Part shown: piece after piece, positions 51,203-62,418 of the stretch
Layout of the letters: every line of letters starts with the position of its first letter
How positions within the stretch are numbered: the stretch's first letter is position 1
DNA from: Pseudomonas sp. AFG_SD02_1510_Pfu_092
GTDB lineage: Bacteria > Pseudomonadota > Gammaproteobacteria > Pseudomonadales > Pseudomonadaceae
NCBI RefSeq assembly: GCF_003331055.1
Contig: NZ_PUQD01000004.1
Location: forward strand, 1-64,000
DNA length: 64,000 nucleotides
Direction of reading: 5' to 3'
Notes under the pieces: generated by a model
Databases searched by the model: none
Told to the model about the DNA's origin: nothing
The model's input: the letters and a program-made list of their open reading frames with translations, nothing else
Program-made: the position numbers and the translations under genes

Positions 51203-53167
51203 CTACTTTCCGCGAATCAATTTGCGCAAGGCAAACCGGTTCGGGTGGCAGGCCTCGGCCACCGCCCGTGGTAACGGCAGCGGTTCCCCGCAGACCCAGG
51301 CCGCCACCAGCTCGCCGCTCAACGGCGCGGTGATCAGCCCGCGCGAGCCATGCCCGCTGTTCACGTATAACCCGTCCAACCAGGGGCAGGCCACCTCTGG
51401 CACCTGGCGCGCATCGCGCCCCAGCACCGCATAGGCCTCGGCGAACGCCTGGGCATCCGCCAGCGGCCCGACGATCGGCAGGTAATCCGGGCTGGTGCAG
51501 CGGAACGCGGCACGCCCCTGCAACTGTTCCGGGTCCAGGTCGGGGGCACCCAGGCGCTGGGCCAGGTCGCGGGAGATTTCCTCCAGCAAGGCCAGGTTGC
51601 CCTGGTGTTCGGCCACCGTCGGCGCTAGGTCTTCGCTGTGGAAGTCGAAGCTTGCGCCCAAGGTGTGTTCGTCCTCGCGCGGTGGCGCCACATAGCCCTC
51701 TGCGCACACCACGGTGCGCAGCGCGCGGCTGCTGGTGGTGGCCGGCAAGCGGGTGATCTGCCCGCGAATACGCTTGAGCGGCAACTGCGCGCACGGCTCG
51801 AAGCGCCGTACTTCGGCGGCTGCGGCCAGGATCACCACGGGCGCACTGGCCAGCAGCTGTGCCCCCGCCCAGGCCTGCCAGTGGTCACCGACCTTGCGCA
51901 GTTCCAGCACCTCCCGGTGCGTGAGCAGGCGAATACCTGGGTGCTGCAACTGTTGCTGGCACAGCGCTGGCGGGTGCACCCAGCCCCCTTCGGGGTAGAA
52001 CAGCCCCCCGGCCGGCAAGGCCACCCCGGCGATGGCTTCGGCCTCGCTGCGCGCCAGTGTATGCAGCAGGTCGTAGTCGAAGGCGGCCGCCAGCTTGCCC
52101 TGGCGCTCGGCCTCCTTGCCGTCAAAGGCCAGCTGCAACACGCCGCAGGCATCCCAGTCGCGGCCACGCTGCAGGCGCTGCAACTGGCGCCGGGTGTAGC
52201 CGAAACCGGACAGGATCATCTGCGACAGCGCGGTGCCATGCGCAGACAACTTGAGGTACAGCACCCCTTGCGGGTTACCCGAAGCTTCCCGTGCCGGCGC
52301 GTCCTGGCGCTCCAGCACGGTCACCTGCCAACCGCGCCGGGCCAGGCTGGCGGCGCTGGCGCTGCCGGCCAGCCCGGCACCGATCACCAGCGCTTCACGC
52401 GGCAGCGCTGAGCCAGCCGGGCGCGCGTACCACGGCGCAGCAGGGGCGGGCAGGGGGCCAACGTAGGCGCCGCTCATCACTTCCCATTTCTTGCCGATGC
52501 CTGGCACCTTCTTCATGGCGAAGCCGGCATCGACCAGGCTGCGGCGTACCCAGCCAGTGGTGGTGAACGTGCCCAGCACTGTGCCAGGGTGTGACAGCCG
52601 GGCCAGTTGCGCGAACAGCTGCGGGGTCCACATGTCGGGGTTCTTGGCCGGGGCGAAGCCGTCGAGGAACCACACATCGATCTGCGCATCGAGTTGCGGC
52701 AGTTGTTCCAGCACATCGCCGATCAGCAAGGTGAGGCTGACCCTGCCGTCGGCGAAGGTGAACTGCTGAAAGCCCGGGTGCACGGCCACGTATTGCTCCA
52801 GCAGGGGCTCGGTGTAGGCGCCGAGTTCGGGCCACAGCCGCACCGCACGGGCCATGTCCTGCTGGCTGAGGGGGTATTTCTCGACACTGACGAAGTGCAG
52901 GCGTGCGTCGCTGGGGGCGTGCTCGGCAAACAGCTGCCAGGCGCAGAAAAAGTTCATCCCGGTGCCAAAACCGGTTTCGCCGATCACCATGCAGGCGTGC
53001 GGCGCCAGGTTGGCAAAGCGTTCGGCCAGGCGGGTCTGGCCGAGGAACACGTGCTTGGTTTCTTCGATGCCTTCGTTGACCGCGAAATAGACGTCGTCGT
53101 ATTGCCGCGAGTGAGGGCGGCCTTGGTCGTCCCAGTCGATCTGGGCATGCTGGAGGAGGGTGGACAT
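51203..53167 (-). CDS. mnmC: Bifunctional tRNA mnm5s2U34 enzyme MnmC
   Basis: A 654-residue two-domain enzyme. The N-terminal SAM methyltransferase (to about residue 240) has VIGETGFGTGMNFFCAW and WFLDGFAPAKNPDMW. The C-terminal FAD oxidoreductase (about 255-650) starts with VIGAGLAGSASAASLARRGW and has HTLGASFD and GHGSRGLITAPLSG. It converts cmnm5s2U34 to nm5s2U34 and then methylates it to mnm5s2U34 in tRNA. The ATG at 53167 gives the usual start (MSTLLQHAQIDWDDQGRPHS); the longer frame is translated REP. It is divergent from the polyphosphate phosphotransferase. Confidence 0.94.
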   Translation of the reverse strand: MSTLLQHAQIDWDDQGRPHSRQYDDVYFAVNEGIEETKHVFLGQTRLAERFANLAPHACMVIGETGFGTGMNFFCAWQLFAEHAPSDARLHFVSVEKYPLSQQDMARAVRLWPELGAYTEPLLEQYVAVHPGFQQFTFADGRVSLTLLIGDVLEQLPQLDAQIDVWFLDGFAPAKNPDMWTPQLFAQLARLSHPGTVLGTFTTTGWVRRSLVDAGFAMKKVPGIGKKWEVMSGAYVGPLPAPAAPWYARPAGSALPREALVIGAGLAGSASAASLARRGWQVTVLERQDAPAREASGNPQGVLYLKLSAHGTALSQMILSGFGYTRRQLQRLQRGRDWDACGVLQLAFDGKEAERQGKLAAAFDYDLLHTLARSEAEAIAGVALPAGGLFYPEGGWVHPPALCQQQLQHPGIRLLTHREVLELRKVGDHWQAWAGAQLLASAPVVILAAAAEVRRFEPCAQLPLKRIRGQITRLPATTSSRALRTVVCAEGYVAPPREDEHTLGASFDFHSEDLAPTVAEHQGNLALLEEISRDLAQRLGAPDLDPEQLQGRAAFRCTSPDYLPIVGPLADAQAFAEAYAVLGRDARQVPEVACPWLDGLYVNSGHGSRGLITAPLSGELVAAWVCGEPLPLPRAVAEACHPNRFALRKLIRGK

Positions 53168-53254
53168 GGTTGGCTCGGTTGCAGCGGACGGGCGGATTTT
53201 ATGCCATCCGCAGATTTTGCGCTGGCTGTACCGGCTCGCAAGAGCAGCACAGTC

Positions 53255-53294
53255 CCTGTGAGAGCGGGCGAGCCCGCGAAGAGGCCGGCACAGG
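53255..53294. repeat. Single REP with decayed partner
   Basis: One REP (with GTGAGAGCGGG instead of GTGGGAGCGGG). A leftover CTGTACCGGCTCGCAAG at 53226-53242 looks like the remains of its inverted partner. Confidence 0.75.
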
Positions 53295-53342
53295 CAACCC
53301 GCAAATCCGCTAGTCTTGCTTATCCATTGAAGGAGCCAGTGC

Positions 53343-54836
53343 ATGTTCGAATCCGCCGAAATCGGCCACAGCATCGACAAGGAAGCTTACGACGCCGAGG
53401 TGCCCGCGTTACGCGAGGCCCTGCTCGAAGCCCAGTACGAACTCAAGCAGCAGGCGCGCTTCCCGGTGATCGTGCTGATCAACGGCATCGAAGGCGCCGG
53501 CAAGGGCGAGACGGTCAAATTGCTCAACGAGTGGATGGACCCGCGGCTGATCGATGTGCTCACCTTCGACCAGCAGACCGACGAGGAACTGGCGCGGCCC
53601 CCGGCCTGGCGCTACTGGCGGGCCCTGCCACCGAAGGGGCGGATGGGCGTGTTCTTCGGCAACTGGTACAGCCAGATGCTGCAGGGGCGGGTGCACGGCT
53701 TGTTCAAGGACGCCGTGCTCGACCAGGCCATCACCGGCGCCGAGCGGCTGGAGGAGATGCTCTGCGACGAAGGCGCGCTGATCATCAAATTCTGGTTCCA
53801 CCTGTCCAAGAAGCAGATGAAAGCGCGGCTGAAATCGCTCAAGGACGACCCGCTGCACAGCTGGAAGATCAGCCCGCTGGACTGGCAGCAGTCGCAGACC
53901 TACGACCGTTTCGTGCGCTTTGGCGAGCGCGTGCTGCGCCGCACCAGCCGCGACTATGCCCCATGGCACATCATCGAAGGCGTCGACCCGAACTACCGCA
54001 GCCTGGCGGTGGGGCGCATCCTTCTGGAAAGCCTGCAGGCGGCACTGGCCAACAACCCCAAAAGCAAGCACCAGGGCAACGTCGCGCCGTTGGGGCGCAG
54101 CATCGACCAGCGCAGCCTGCTCGGTGCGCTGGACATGTCGCTGCGCCTGGACAAGGCCGACTATCAGGAGCAACTGGTCAGCGAACAGGCGCGCCTGGCC
54201 GGCCTGCTGCGTGACAAGCGCATGCGCCGCCATGCCCTGGTGGCGGTGTTCGAAGGTAACGATGCCGCCGGCAAGGGCGGCGCCATCCGCCGCGTGGCGG
54301 CCGCGCTGGACCCGCGCCAGTACCGCATCGTGCCGATTGCCGCACCCACCGAAGAAGAGCGCGCGCAGCCTTACCTGTGGCGGTTCTGGCGGCACATCCC
54401 GGCGCGCGGCAAGTTCACCATCTTCGACCGTTCTTGGTATGGCCGGGTGCTGGTGGAGCGGGTGGAAGGCTTTTGCAGCCCGGCCGACTGGATGCGTGCC
54501 TACAGCGAGATCAACGATTTCGAGGAACAGCTGGTGAATGCCGGCGTGGTGGTGGTCAAGTTCTGGCTGGCGATCGACCAGCAGACCCAGCTGGCACGTT
54601 TCGAGGAGCGCGAGCAGATCCCGTTCAAGCGTTACAAGATCACCGAGGATGACTGGCGCAACCGCGACAAGTGGGACGACTATGCCCAGGCGGTGGGCGA
54701 CATGGTCGACCGCACCAGCAGCGAGATCGCGCCATGGACGCTGGTAGAAGCCAACGACAAGCGCTGGGCGCGGGTGAAGGTGTTGCGCACCATCAACCAG
54801 GCACTCGAGGCGGCGTTTGCACGGGACAAGAAATAG
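53343..54836 (+). CDS. pap: Polyphosphate:AMP phosphotransferase
   Basis: A 497-residue PPK2 enzyme made of two tandem PPK2 domains. Domain 1 has GIEGAGKGETVKLLNEWMDP and GVFFGNWYSQM; domain 2 (from about residue 275) has FEGNDAAGKGGAIRRV and IFDRSWYGRVLVERVEGF. In this class the C-terminal domain keeps the full Walker A, lid and catalytic set and phosphorylates AMP to ADP with polyphosphate. It works in the cytoplasm in nucleotide recycling. The start follows GAAGGAG. It is monocistronic, divergent from mnmC. Confidence 0.9.
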   Translation: MFESAEIGHSIDKEAYDAEVPALREALLEAQYELKQQARFPVIVLINGIEGAGKGETVKLLNEWMDPRLIDVLTFDQQTDEELARPPAWRYWRALPPKGRMGVFFGNWYSQMLQGRVHGLFKDAVLDQAITGAERLEEMLCDEGALIIKFWFHLSKKQMKARLKSLKDDPLHSWKISPLDWQQSQTYDRFVRFGERVLRRTSRDYAPWHIIEGVDPNYRSLAVGRILLESLQAALANNPKSKHQGNVAPLGRSIDQRSLLGALDMSLRLDKADYQEQLVSEQARLAGLLRDKRMRRHALVAVFEGNDAAGKGGAIRRVAAALDPRQYRIVPIAAPTEEERAQPYLWRFWRHIPARGKFTIFDRSWYGRVLVERVEGFCSPADWMRAYSEINDFEEQLVNAGVVVVKFWLAIDQQTQLARFEEREQIPFKRYKITEDDWRNRDKWDDYAQAVGDMVDRTSSEIAPWTLVEANDKRWARVKVLRTINQALEAAFARDKK

Positions 54837-54849
54837 CCAAGTTCTGGTA

Positions 54850-54958
54850 GCCCGTACCGGCCTCTTCGCGGGCTTGCCCGCTCCCACAGGGATCACACAA
54901 AATTCAAGTTTGTGGCGCTCCTGTGGGAGCGGGCAAGCCCGCGAAGAGGCCGGCACAG
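54850..54958. repeat. REP pair, inverted
   Basis: Copies at 54850-54890 and 54920-54958. The rest of the 262-base gap holds nothing recognisable. Confidence 0.92.
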
Positions 54959-55098
54959 CCAAGCCACCCTCAAGCCACCCCACCAAGCCATGCCACAAAA
55001 GAATGATGATGAATTCTTTTCTCGGCACTCGCGCCCGTCCCGCCCCTCCAAGCCTTTAGAATTCAACCACCCCCACCACGGGCTTGATCGAGGATTTT

Positions 55099-56061
55099 AT
55101 GCACATCACTACCGGCCGCTGGGGCTACGGGTTGTTCCTGGCACTTCTGACGGCGCTGCTCTGGGGCATCCTGCCCATCAAGCTCAAGCAGGTGCTGCAA
55201 GTGGTCGACCCGGTCACCGTCACCTGGTATCGCCTGCTGGTTTCCGGTGGCCTGCTGTTCGCCTGGCTGGCGGCCAAGCGGCGCTTGCCTTCATTCGGCA
55301 AGCTGGGGCTCAAGGGCAAGGGCCTGGTGCTGCTGGCAGTTTGTGGCCTGATGGGCAACTACGTGCTCTACCTGATCGGCCTCAAGTTGCTCAGCCCAGG
55401 CACTGCGCAACTGGTCGTACAGCTCGGCCCGGTGCTGTTGCTGGTGGCCAGCGTGTTCGTGTTCCGCGAGCGTTTCAGCCTGGGGCAGGGCGTGGGCTTG
55501 CTGATCCTGCTGGCGGGGTTCGGCCTGTTTTTCAACCAGCGCCTTGAGGAATTGCTGACCTCGCTGGGCAGCTACACCACCGGGGTGCTTACCATCCTGC
55601 TGGCCACCAGCATCTGGGTGTTCTACGCGCTCAGCCAGAAGCAGTTGCTGACGGTGTGGAACTCGCAGCAGGTGATGATGGTGATCTACCTCTGCTGTGC
55701 TGCGCTGCTGACGCCTTGGGTGCACCCGCTGGAGGCATTGCAGCTGACCCCGGTGCAAGGCTGGCTGCTGCTGGCCTGTTGCCTGAATACCCTGGTGGCC
55801 TATGGCGCGTTTGCCGAAGCGCTGGCGCACTGGGAGGCTTCGCGGGTGAGTGCCACGCTGGCGCTGACCCCGCTGGTGACCTTTGTCGCGGTGGCGCTGG
55901 CGGCGCTGGCCTGGCCTGAGTATGTGCATGCCGAGGACATCAATGCCCTGGGGTATGTGGGGGCGGTGACGGTGGTGCTGGGGTCGGCGCTGGTGGCGCT
56001 GGGGCCATCGCTGGTGGCCGGGTGGCGGGCGCGCAGGGCGCGGCTGGCCCAGGTTCAGTGA
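55099..56061 (+). CDS. EamA-family (DMT) exporter
   Basis: A 320-residue inner-membrane protein with ten predicted transmembrane helices, arranged as two EamA repeats (about 12-145 and 160-300). It starts MHITTGRWGYGLFLALLTAL after a GAGG site. The first repeat has LLTALLWGILPIKLKQVLQV and WYRLLVSGGLLFAWL. EamA proteins export amino acids or metabolites; the substrate is unknown. It is followed by a REP pair and the convergent fumC gene. Confidence 0.88.
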   Translation: MHITTGRWGYGLFLALLTALLWGILPIKLKQVLQVVDPVTVTWYRLLVSGGLLFAWLAAKRRLPSFGKLGLKGKGLVLLAVCGLMGNYVLYLIGLKLLSPGTAQLVVQLGPVLLLVASVFVFRERFSLGQGVGLLILLAGFGLFFNQRLEELLTSLGSYTTGVLTILLATSIWVFYALSQKQLLTVWNSQQVMMVIYLCCAALLTPWVHPLEALQLTPVQGWLLLACCLNTLVAYGAFAEALAHWEASRVSATLALTPLVTFVAVALAALAWPEYVHAEDINALGYVGAVTVVLGSALVALGPSLVAGWRARRARLAQVQ

Positions 56062-56063
56062 TT

Positions 56064-56173
56064 GCCTGTGCCGGCCCTTTCGCGGGCTTGCCCGCTCCCA
56101 CAGGGACACCACAGTATTCAGCTTTGTGGTGATCCTGTGGGAGCGGGCAAGCCCGCGAAGAGGCCGGCACAGG
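56064..56173. repeat. REP pair between convergent genes
   Basis: Copies at 56064-56103 and 56133-56173. Confidence 0.92.
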
Positions 56174-56184
56174 CGACAGGATAT

Positions 56185-57579
<1,395 letters not shown>

Positions 57580-57735
57580 TCTGTACGCACTCCTGTGTAG
57601 TTCGAAATCGCAGTTTAGGCCTTGATTCGACCGAGCGGTTCCGTCGCTCGTCGTGCTACTTGAGCACATCGCCACCACGGCGCAGAATGCTCTACTTCTG
57701 AGGTACCCGCCTCCCTCTCTTCCGAAGGAAATGCA

Positions 57736-58260
57736 ATGACCCGTCTCCGTGTCCTTTGTGCCGCCGTTGCCCTGGCTTGCGCCAGCGGCCAGGTGCTCGC
57801 TGCCACCGCCAGCCACAACGCTGCTGCCGAGAAATTCCTGACCCTGGCCAACGCCGACAAGCTGGGCACCCCGGTGTACATGCAGGTCCAGCAGATGTTC
57901 GCCCAGCGTTTCGCCCAGACCAAGGCCCCGGCTACCAAGCAGCCGGTGCTGGAAAGCTACCAGGCCAAGGCCAACGCCGCGCTGGACAACGCCATCGGCT
58001 GGAACAAGCTGAAGCCGAAGATGGTCGACCTGTACACCCAGACCTTCACCGAGCAGGAACTCAAGGACCTGGTCAAGTTCTACGAGTCGCCGCTGGGCAA
58101 GAAAGTCCTGCGCGAGATGCCCAAGGTCACCCAGCAGTCGGCCCAGCTGACCCAGCAGAGCCTGGAACCGGCGGTGCCGGTGGTGAACAAGCTGCTCGAG
58201 GACATGACCAAGGAGCTGGACCCGAACGCTGGCAAGGCCGCCGCCCCGGCGAAGAAGTGA
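57736..58260 (+). CDS. DUF2059 exported protein
   Basis: A 174-residue protein with a signal peptide ([20 protein letters not shown], cleavage near ATA). The DUF2059 core spans about residues 75-135 ([20 protein letters not shown] and [11 protein letters not shown]). It is periplasmic, helical and of unknown function. The C-terminus is Lys/Ala-rich. It lies 10 bases before bolA and is probably cotranscribed with it. Confidence 0.88.
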   Translation: MTRLRVLCAAVALACASGQVLAATASHNAAAEKFLTLANADKLGTPVYMQVQQMFAQRFAQTKAPATKQPVLESYQAKANAALDNAIGWNKLKPKMVDLYTQTFTEQELKDLVKFYESPLGKKVLREMPKVTQQSAQLTQQSLEPAVPVVNKLLEDMTKELDPNAGKAAAPAKK

Positions 58261-58270
58261 GTAAGCCGCA

Positions 58271-58567
58271 ATGACCATGCAACAGCGTATCGAACAGCAG
58301 CTGGCGGCGCTGGCGCCGCAGCACCTGCAAGTGCTCGACGAAAGCCACATGCACAGTCGTGGTCAGGAGACCCACTACAAGGCAGTGATCGTCAGCGAGC
58401 AGTTTGCCGGGCTGAACAGCGTCAAGCGCCACCAGAAGGTGTACGCCACCATGGGTGAGCTGATGGGCGAGATCCACGCCCTGGCCATTCATACCTACAC
58501 CGGCGAAGAGTGGGCCAAGGTCGGCGTTGCACCGGCCTCGCCGGTGTGCGCGGGCGGCGGGCACTGA
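58271..58567 (+). CDS. bolA: BolA family protein
   Basis: A 98-residue BolA protein: [20 protein letters not shown] and [20 protein letters not shown] contain the conserved residues, including the His used for [2Fe-2S] binding with monothiol glutaredoxins. BolA proteins affect morphology, stress response and iron-sulphur trafficking. Its start may be this ATG or the one two codons later. Confidence 0.9.
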   Translation: MTMQQRIEQQLAALAPQHLQVLDESHMHSRGQETHYKAVIVSEQFAGLNSVKRHQKVYATMGELMGEIHALAIHTYTGEEWAKVGVAPASPVCAGGGH

Positions 58568-58608
58568 AACCCTTCGGTTGTTCTGGTAGAATCCGCTTCA
58601 TCCCAAAA

Positions 58609-58729
58609 GGGGGCTGCTGTGCAGCCCATCGCCGGCAAGCCGGCTCCCACCGGTAAAGCACCCGTCCCGAAAGCGGTGCACAACCTGTGGGAGCTGGCTT
58701 GCCGGCGATGGGGCGCGCAGCGGCCCCCT
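58609..58729. repeat. REP2 pair
   Basis: Second-family REPs at 58609-58653 and 58684-58729 with outer hairpins GGGGGCTGC-TGT-GCAGCCC and its inverted relative. Confidence 0.88.
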
Positions 58730-58787
58730 GTTCATTGTGTAACCCGGTCCGCCCCTTACGAGGGCAACCACCTGGAGAACCTGCTTC

Positions 58788-59720
58788 ATGTCCCAAGCCA
58801 TCGTCGTCGCGGCGCTGTACAAGTTCGTCACCTTGGAAGACTACGTCGAGCTGCGTGAGCCGCTGCTCAAGACCATGCTCGACAACAACGTCAAAGGCAC
58901 CCTGCTGCTGGCCCACGAGGGCATCAACGGCACCGTTTCGGCCACCCGCGAGGGCATCGACGGCCTGCTGGCCTGGCTGCGCAACGACCCGCGCCTGGCC
59001 GATGTCGACCACAAGGAATCGTACTGCGACGAACAGCCGTTCTACCGCACTAAGGTCAAGCTCAAGAAAGAGATCGTCACCCTCGGCGTGCCGGGCGTGG
59101 ACCCGAACCAGGCGGTCGGCACCTATGTCGAGCCCAAGGACTGGAACGCGTTGATCAGCGACCCCGAGGTGCTGCTGATCGACACCCGCAATGACTACGA
59201 AGTGGCCATCGGCACCTTCAAGGGCGCCATCGACCCGAAGACTGAGACCTTCCGCGAGTTCCCCGACTACATCAAGGCCAACTTCGACCCCAGCAAGCAC
59301 AAGAAGGTTGCCATGTTCTGCACCGGCGGCATTCGTTGCGAAAAAGCCTCCAGCTATATGCTCGGTGAGGGCTTCGAGGAGGTCTATCATCTTAAGGGCG
59401 GCATCCTGAAATACTTCGAGGAAGTGCCTCAGGAACAAAGCCTGTGGGACGGCGACTGCTTCGTCTTCGACAACCGCGTCACGGTGCGCCATGACCTGAG
59501 CGAGGGCGAGTACGACCAGTGCCACGCCTGCCGCCACCCGATCAATGCAGAGGAGCGCGCGTCCGAGCACTATTCGCCAGGTATCAGCTGCCCGCATTGC
59601 TGGGACACCCTGAGCGAGAAGACCCGGCGTAGCGCCATCGACCGGCAGAAGCAGATCGAGCTGGCCAAGGCCCGCAACCTGCCCCACCCGATCGGTTACA
59701 ACTACAAAGCCGAGGCTTGA
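58788..59720 (+). CDS. trhO: tRNA uridine(34) hydroxylase TrhO
   Basis: A 310-residue UPF0176/YceA-family protein. The N-terminal domain (about 1-110) is the family-specific UPF0176 part ([20 protein letters not shown]). A rhodanese domain follows (about 125-225) with active-site Cys in [18 protein letters not shown]-terminal zinc-binding-like region has two CxxC pairs (QCHACRHP and ISCPHCWD). It hydroxylates U34 of tRNAs to ho5U using prephenate- and oxygen-dependent routes known from E. coli. The start follows CTGGAG. The dsbA-like gene follows after three bases. Confidence 0.92.
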   Translation: MSQAIVVAALYKFVTLEDYVELREPLLKTMLDNNVKGTLLLAHEGINGTVSATREGIDGLLAWLRNDPRLADVDHKESYCDEQPFYRTKVKLKKEIVTLGVPGVDPNQAVGTYVEPKDWNALISDPEVLLIDTRNDYEVAIGTFKGAIDPKTETFREFPDYIKANFDPSKHKKVAMFCTGGIRCEKASSYMLGEGFEEVYHLKGGILKYFEEVPQEQSLWDGDCFVFDNRVTVRHDLSEGEYDQCHACRHPINAEERASEHYSPGISCPHCWDTLSEKTRRSAIDRQKQIELAKARNLPHPIGYNYKAEA

Positions 59721-59723
59721 AGC

Positions 59724-60356
59724 ATGTCTGCACGCCTGATCTATGTGATGGACCCGATGTGCTCCTGGTGCTGGGGTTTCGCACCCGTGGCCGCGGCCCT
59801 GATCAGCCAGGCGCGCGAGGCGGGCGTGCCGACCCGGCTGGTGCCAGGCGGCTTGCGTACCGGCGGCAGCGCCCTGGACAGTTCTACCCGCAAGTACATC
59901 CTCGAACACTGGCAGGCGGTGGCCGAAGCCACCGGCCAGCCATTCCGCTTCGAGGGGGCCATGCCTGACGGCTTCGTCTACGACACCGAACCGGCCTGCC
60001 GGGCCCTGGTCACCGCCCGCGAGCTGAACGCCGAGCGCGTCTGGCCGCTGCTGGCGCTGATCCAGCGCTCGTTCTACGAGCAGGGCGTGGATGTGACCCT
60101 CGCCCCGCACCTGGTCGAGCTGGCCGAACAGGCCGGTTTCGACCGTGCCGCGTTCGCCGAGGCCTTCACTGCGGCTGACACCCGCGCTGCCACCGCAGCC
60201 GATTTCAGCTGGGCCCAGGACCTGGGCATTGCCGGCTTCCCGACCCTGCTCGCCGAGCGCAATGGCCAACTGGCCCTGCTGACCAACGGCTACCAGCCGC
60301 TGGAGCGCCTGCAACCGTTGCTCGGCCGCTGGCTGCAGCAGGCCGCCTGTGCTTGA
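59724..60356 (+). CDS. DsbA-family thioredoxin-fold protein
   Basis: A 210-residue thioredoxin-fold protein with the CSWC redox motif at residues 13-16, the DsbA-type helical insertion, and the cis-proline loop in GIAGFPTLLAE. There is no signal peptide, so unlike DsbA itself it probably works in the cytoplasm, as FrnE-type proteins do. It is coupled to trhO (3-base gap) and to the ABC exporter (8-base overlap). Confidence 0.85.
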   Translation: MSARLIYVMDPMCSWCWGFAPVAAALISQAREAGVPTRLVPGGLRTGGSALDSSTRKYILEHWQAVAEATGQPFRFEGAMPDGFVYDTEPACRALVTARELNAERVWPLLALIQRSFYEQGVDVTLAPHLVELAEQAGFDRAAFAEAFTAADTRAATAADFSWAQDLGIAGFPTLLAERNGQLALLTNGYQPLERLQPLLGRWLQQAACA

Positions 60357-62181
60357 TCTGCCTGGGTCACCCGACCCGGTGCCGGGCAAGCCTCACACTG
60401 CGGCCGACCGCCTGAGCTGGGTGGAAATCCGCCGCCTGGCCCTGCATCACAAGAAGCGCCTCTGGTCCGCCAACCTGATTGCCGTGCTGGCCGCCTGCTG
60501 CAGCGTGCCCATCCCGCTGCTGCTGCCGTTGCTGGTGGACGAAGTGCTGCTTGGCCATGGCGATGCCGCGTTGAAGTGGATGAACCACCTGCTGCCGTCC
60601 AGCTGGCAGGTAGCGAGCGGCTACATCGGCCTGATGTTGCTGCTGACCCTGTGCCTGCGCCTGGCCGCCCTGGCCTTCAACGTGGTCCAGGCCAAGCTGT
60701 TCGCCGGCCTGGCCAAGGACATCGTCTACCGCCTGCGCATACGCCTGATCGAGCGGCTCAAACGCATTTCGCTTAAGGAATACGAAAGCCTGGGCAGCGG
60801 CACGGTGACCACCCACCTGGTCACCGACCTGGACACCCTCGACAAGTTCGTCGGCGAAACCCTCAGCCGCTTCCTGGTGGCCATGCTGACCCTGACCGGC
60901 ACGGCGGCCATCCTGATCTGGATGCACTGGCAGCTGGCCTTGCTGATCCTGCTGTTCAACCCGCTGGTGATCTACTTCACCGTGCAGTTGGGCAAGCGCG
61001 TCAAGCACCTGAAAAAGCTCGAGAACGACAGCACTGCGCGGTTTACCCAGGCGCTGACGGAAACCCTCGACGCCATCCAGGAAATCCGCGCCGGCAACCG
61101 CCAGGGCTATTTCCTCGGCCGCCTCGGCCTGCGCGCCCGCGAAGTGCGTGACTACGCCGTCGATTCGCAATGGAAGAGCGATGCCAGCGGCCGTGCCAGC
61201 GGGCTGCTGTTCCAGTTCGGTATCGACATTTTCCGCGCCGCGGCCATGCTCACCGTGCTGTTCTCCGACCTGTCGATCGGGCAGATGCTGGCGGTGTTCA
61301 GCTACCTGTGGTTCATGATCGGCCCGGTGGAGCAGCTGCTCAACCTGCAATATGCCTACTACGCCGCCGGCGGGGCGCTGAGCCGCCTCAACGAGCTGCT
61401 GGCACGCGCCGACGAGCCGCAGTACCCGGCCGCCAGCGACCCGTTCGCCGGCCGCGAAACAGTCGGCATCGAAGTGCGCGACCTGCGCTTTGCCTATGCC
61501 GAAGAGCCGGTGCTCGAGCACCTCGACCTGTCCATCGCCGCTGGCGAGAAGGTGGCTATCGTCGGTGCCAGCGGCGGCGGCAAGAGCACCCTGGTGCAGC
61601 TGTTGCTGGGCCTGTACGGCGCCCAGGCCGGGACCATTCGCTTTGGCGGTGCCAGTCTGCAGGAAATCGGCCTGGAAACCCTGCGCGAAAACGTCGCAGT
61701 GGTGTTGCAGCACCCTGCGTTGTTCAACGACACCGTGCGCGCCAACCTGACCATGGGCCGCGATTGCAGCGACGAGGCCTGCTGGCAGGCGCTGCGCATT
61801 GCCCAGCTGGATGCCACCATCGCGGCCCTGCCGCAGGGCCTGGACAGCGTGGTGGGCCGTTCTGGCGTGCGTTTGTCCGGTGGCCAGCGCCAGCGTCTGG
61901 CGATTGCCCGCATGGTCCTGGCCGAACCCAAGGTGGTAATCCTCGACGAAGCCACCTCGGCGCTCGATGCCGCCACCGAATACAACCTGCACCAGGCCCT
62001 GGCGCGTTTCCTCAGCGGCCGCACCACGCTGATCATCGCCCACCGCCTGTCGGCGGTGAAGCAGGCCGACCGGGTGCTGGTGTTCGATGGCGGGCATGTG
62101 GCCGAGGATGGCGACCACCAGCAGCTGATTGCCGAAGGTGGGTTGTATGCCAAGCTGTATGGGCACCTGCAGCAGAGCTGA
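60349..62181 (+). CDS. ABC exporter, fused permease/ATPase
   Basis: A 610-residue half-transporter. The membrane domain (about 30-320) has six helices, and the ATPase domain (about 365-600) has Walker A GASGGGKST, signature LSGGQRQRLAIARM, Walker B VVILDEATSALD and H-loop IIAHRLSAV. It functions as a homodimer exporting lipids, peptides or drugs, like MsbA; the substrate is unknown. The start is a GTG overlapping the end of the DsbA-like gene, and no other start fits as well. Confidence 0.88.
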   Translation: MLDLPGSPDPVPGKPHTAADRLSWVEIRRLALHHKKRLWSANLIAVLAACCSVPIPLLLPLLVDEVLLGHGDAALKWMNHLLPSSWQVASGYIGLMLLLTLCLRLAALAFNVVQAKLFAGLAKDIVYRLRIRLIERLKRISLKEYESLGSGTVTTHLVTDLDTLDKFVGETLSRFLVAMLTLTGTAAILIWMHWQLALLILLFNPLVIYFTVQLGKRVKHLKKLENDSTARFTQALTETLDAIQEIRAGNRQGYFLGRLGLRAREVRDYAVDSQWKSDASGRASGLLFQFGIDIFRAAAMLTVLFSDLSIGQMLAVFSYLWFMIGPVEQLLNLQYAYYAAGGALSRLNELLARADEPQYPAASDPFAGRETVGIEVRDLRFAYAEEPVLEHLDLSIAAGEKVAIVGASGGGKSTLVQLLLGLYGAQAGTIRFGGASLQEIGLETLRENVAVVLQHPALFNDTVRANLTMGRDCSDEACWQALRIAQLDATIAALPQGLDSVVGRSGVRLSGGQRQRLAIARMVLAEPKVVILDEATSALDAATEYNLHQALARFLSGRTTLIIAHRLSAVKQADRVLVFDGGHVAEDGDHQQLIAEGGLYAKLYGHLQQS

Positions 62182-62191
62182 ATTTTTGGCA

Positions 62192-62305
62192 GCCTGTGCG
62201 GGCCTCTTCGCGGGTAAACCCGCTCCCACAAGGCCTCCACAGGGCTGGAGGTCTGTACGGCATCTGTGGGAGCGGGTTCACCCGCGAATAGGCCGGTACA
62301 GGCTG
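62192..62305. repeat. REP pair, inverted
   Basis: Copies at 62192-62231 and 62263-62305 between the exporter and the GGDEF gene. Confidence 0.92.
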
Positions 62306-62418
62306 TACAAATCCCTGAGATCCTTGTCATAAAAAACCCAACCGCGGGTATGGCAAATGGCCTACGCTGTGCTTGTCTGGGTTGATCTGCGCCTTATCTG
62401 CTCTGTGACAGGGACTCC

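Noticed and set aside
62357..62373. Sigma54-like promoter (GG-N10-GC) before the GGDEF gene
   Set aside because: Only the GG/GC dinucleotides and TGGC match; the rest of the -24/-12 consensus (TTGC) does not.
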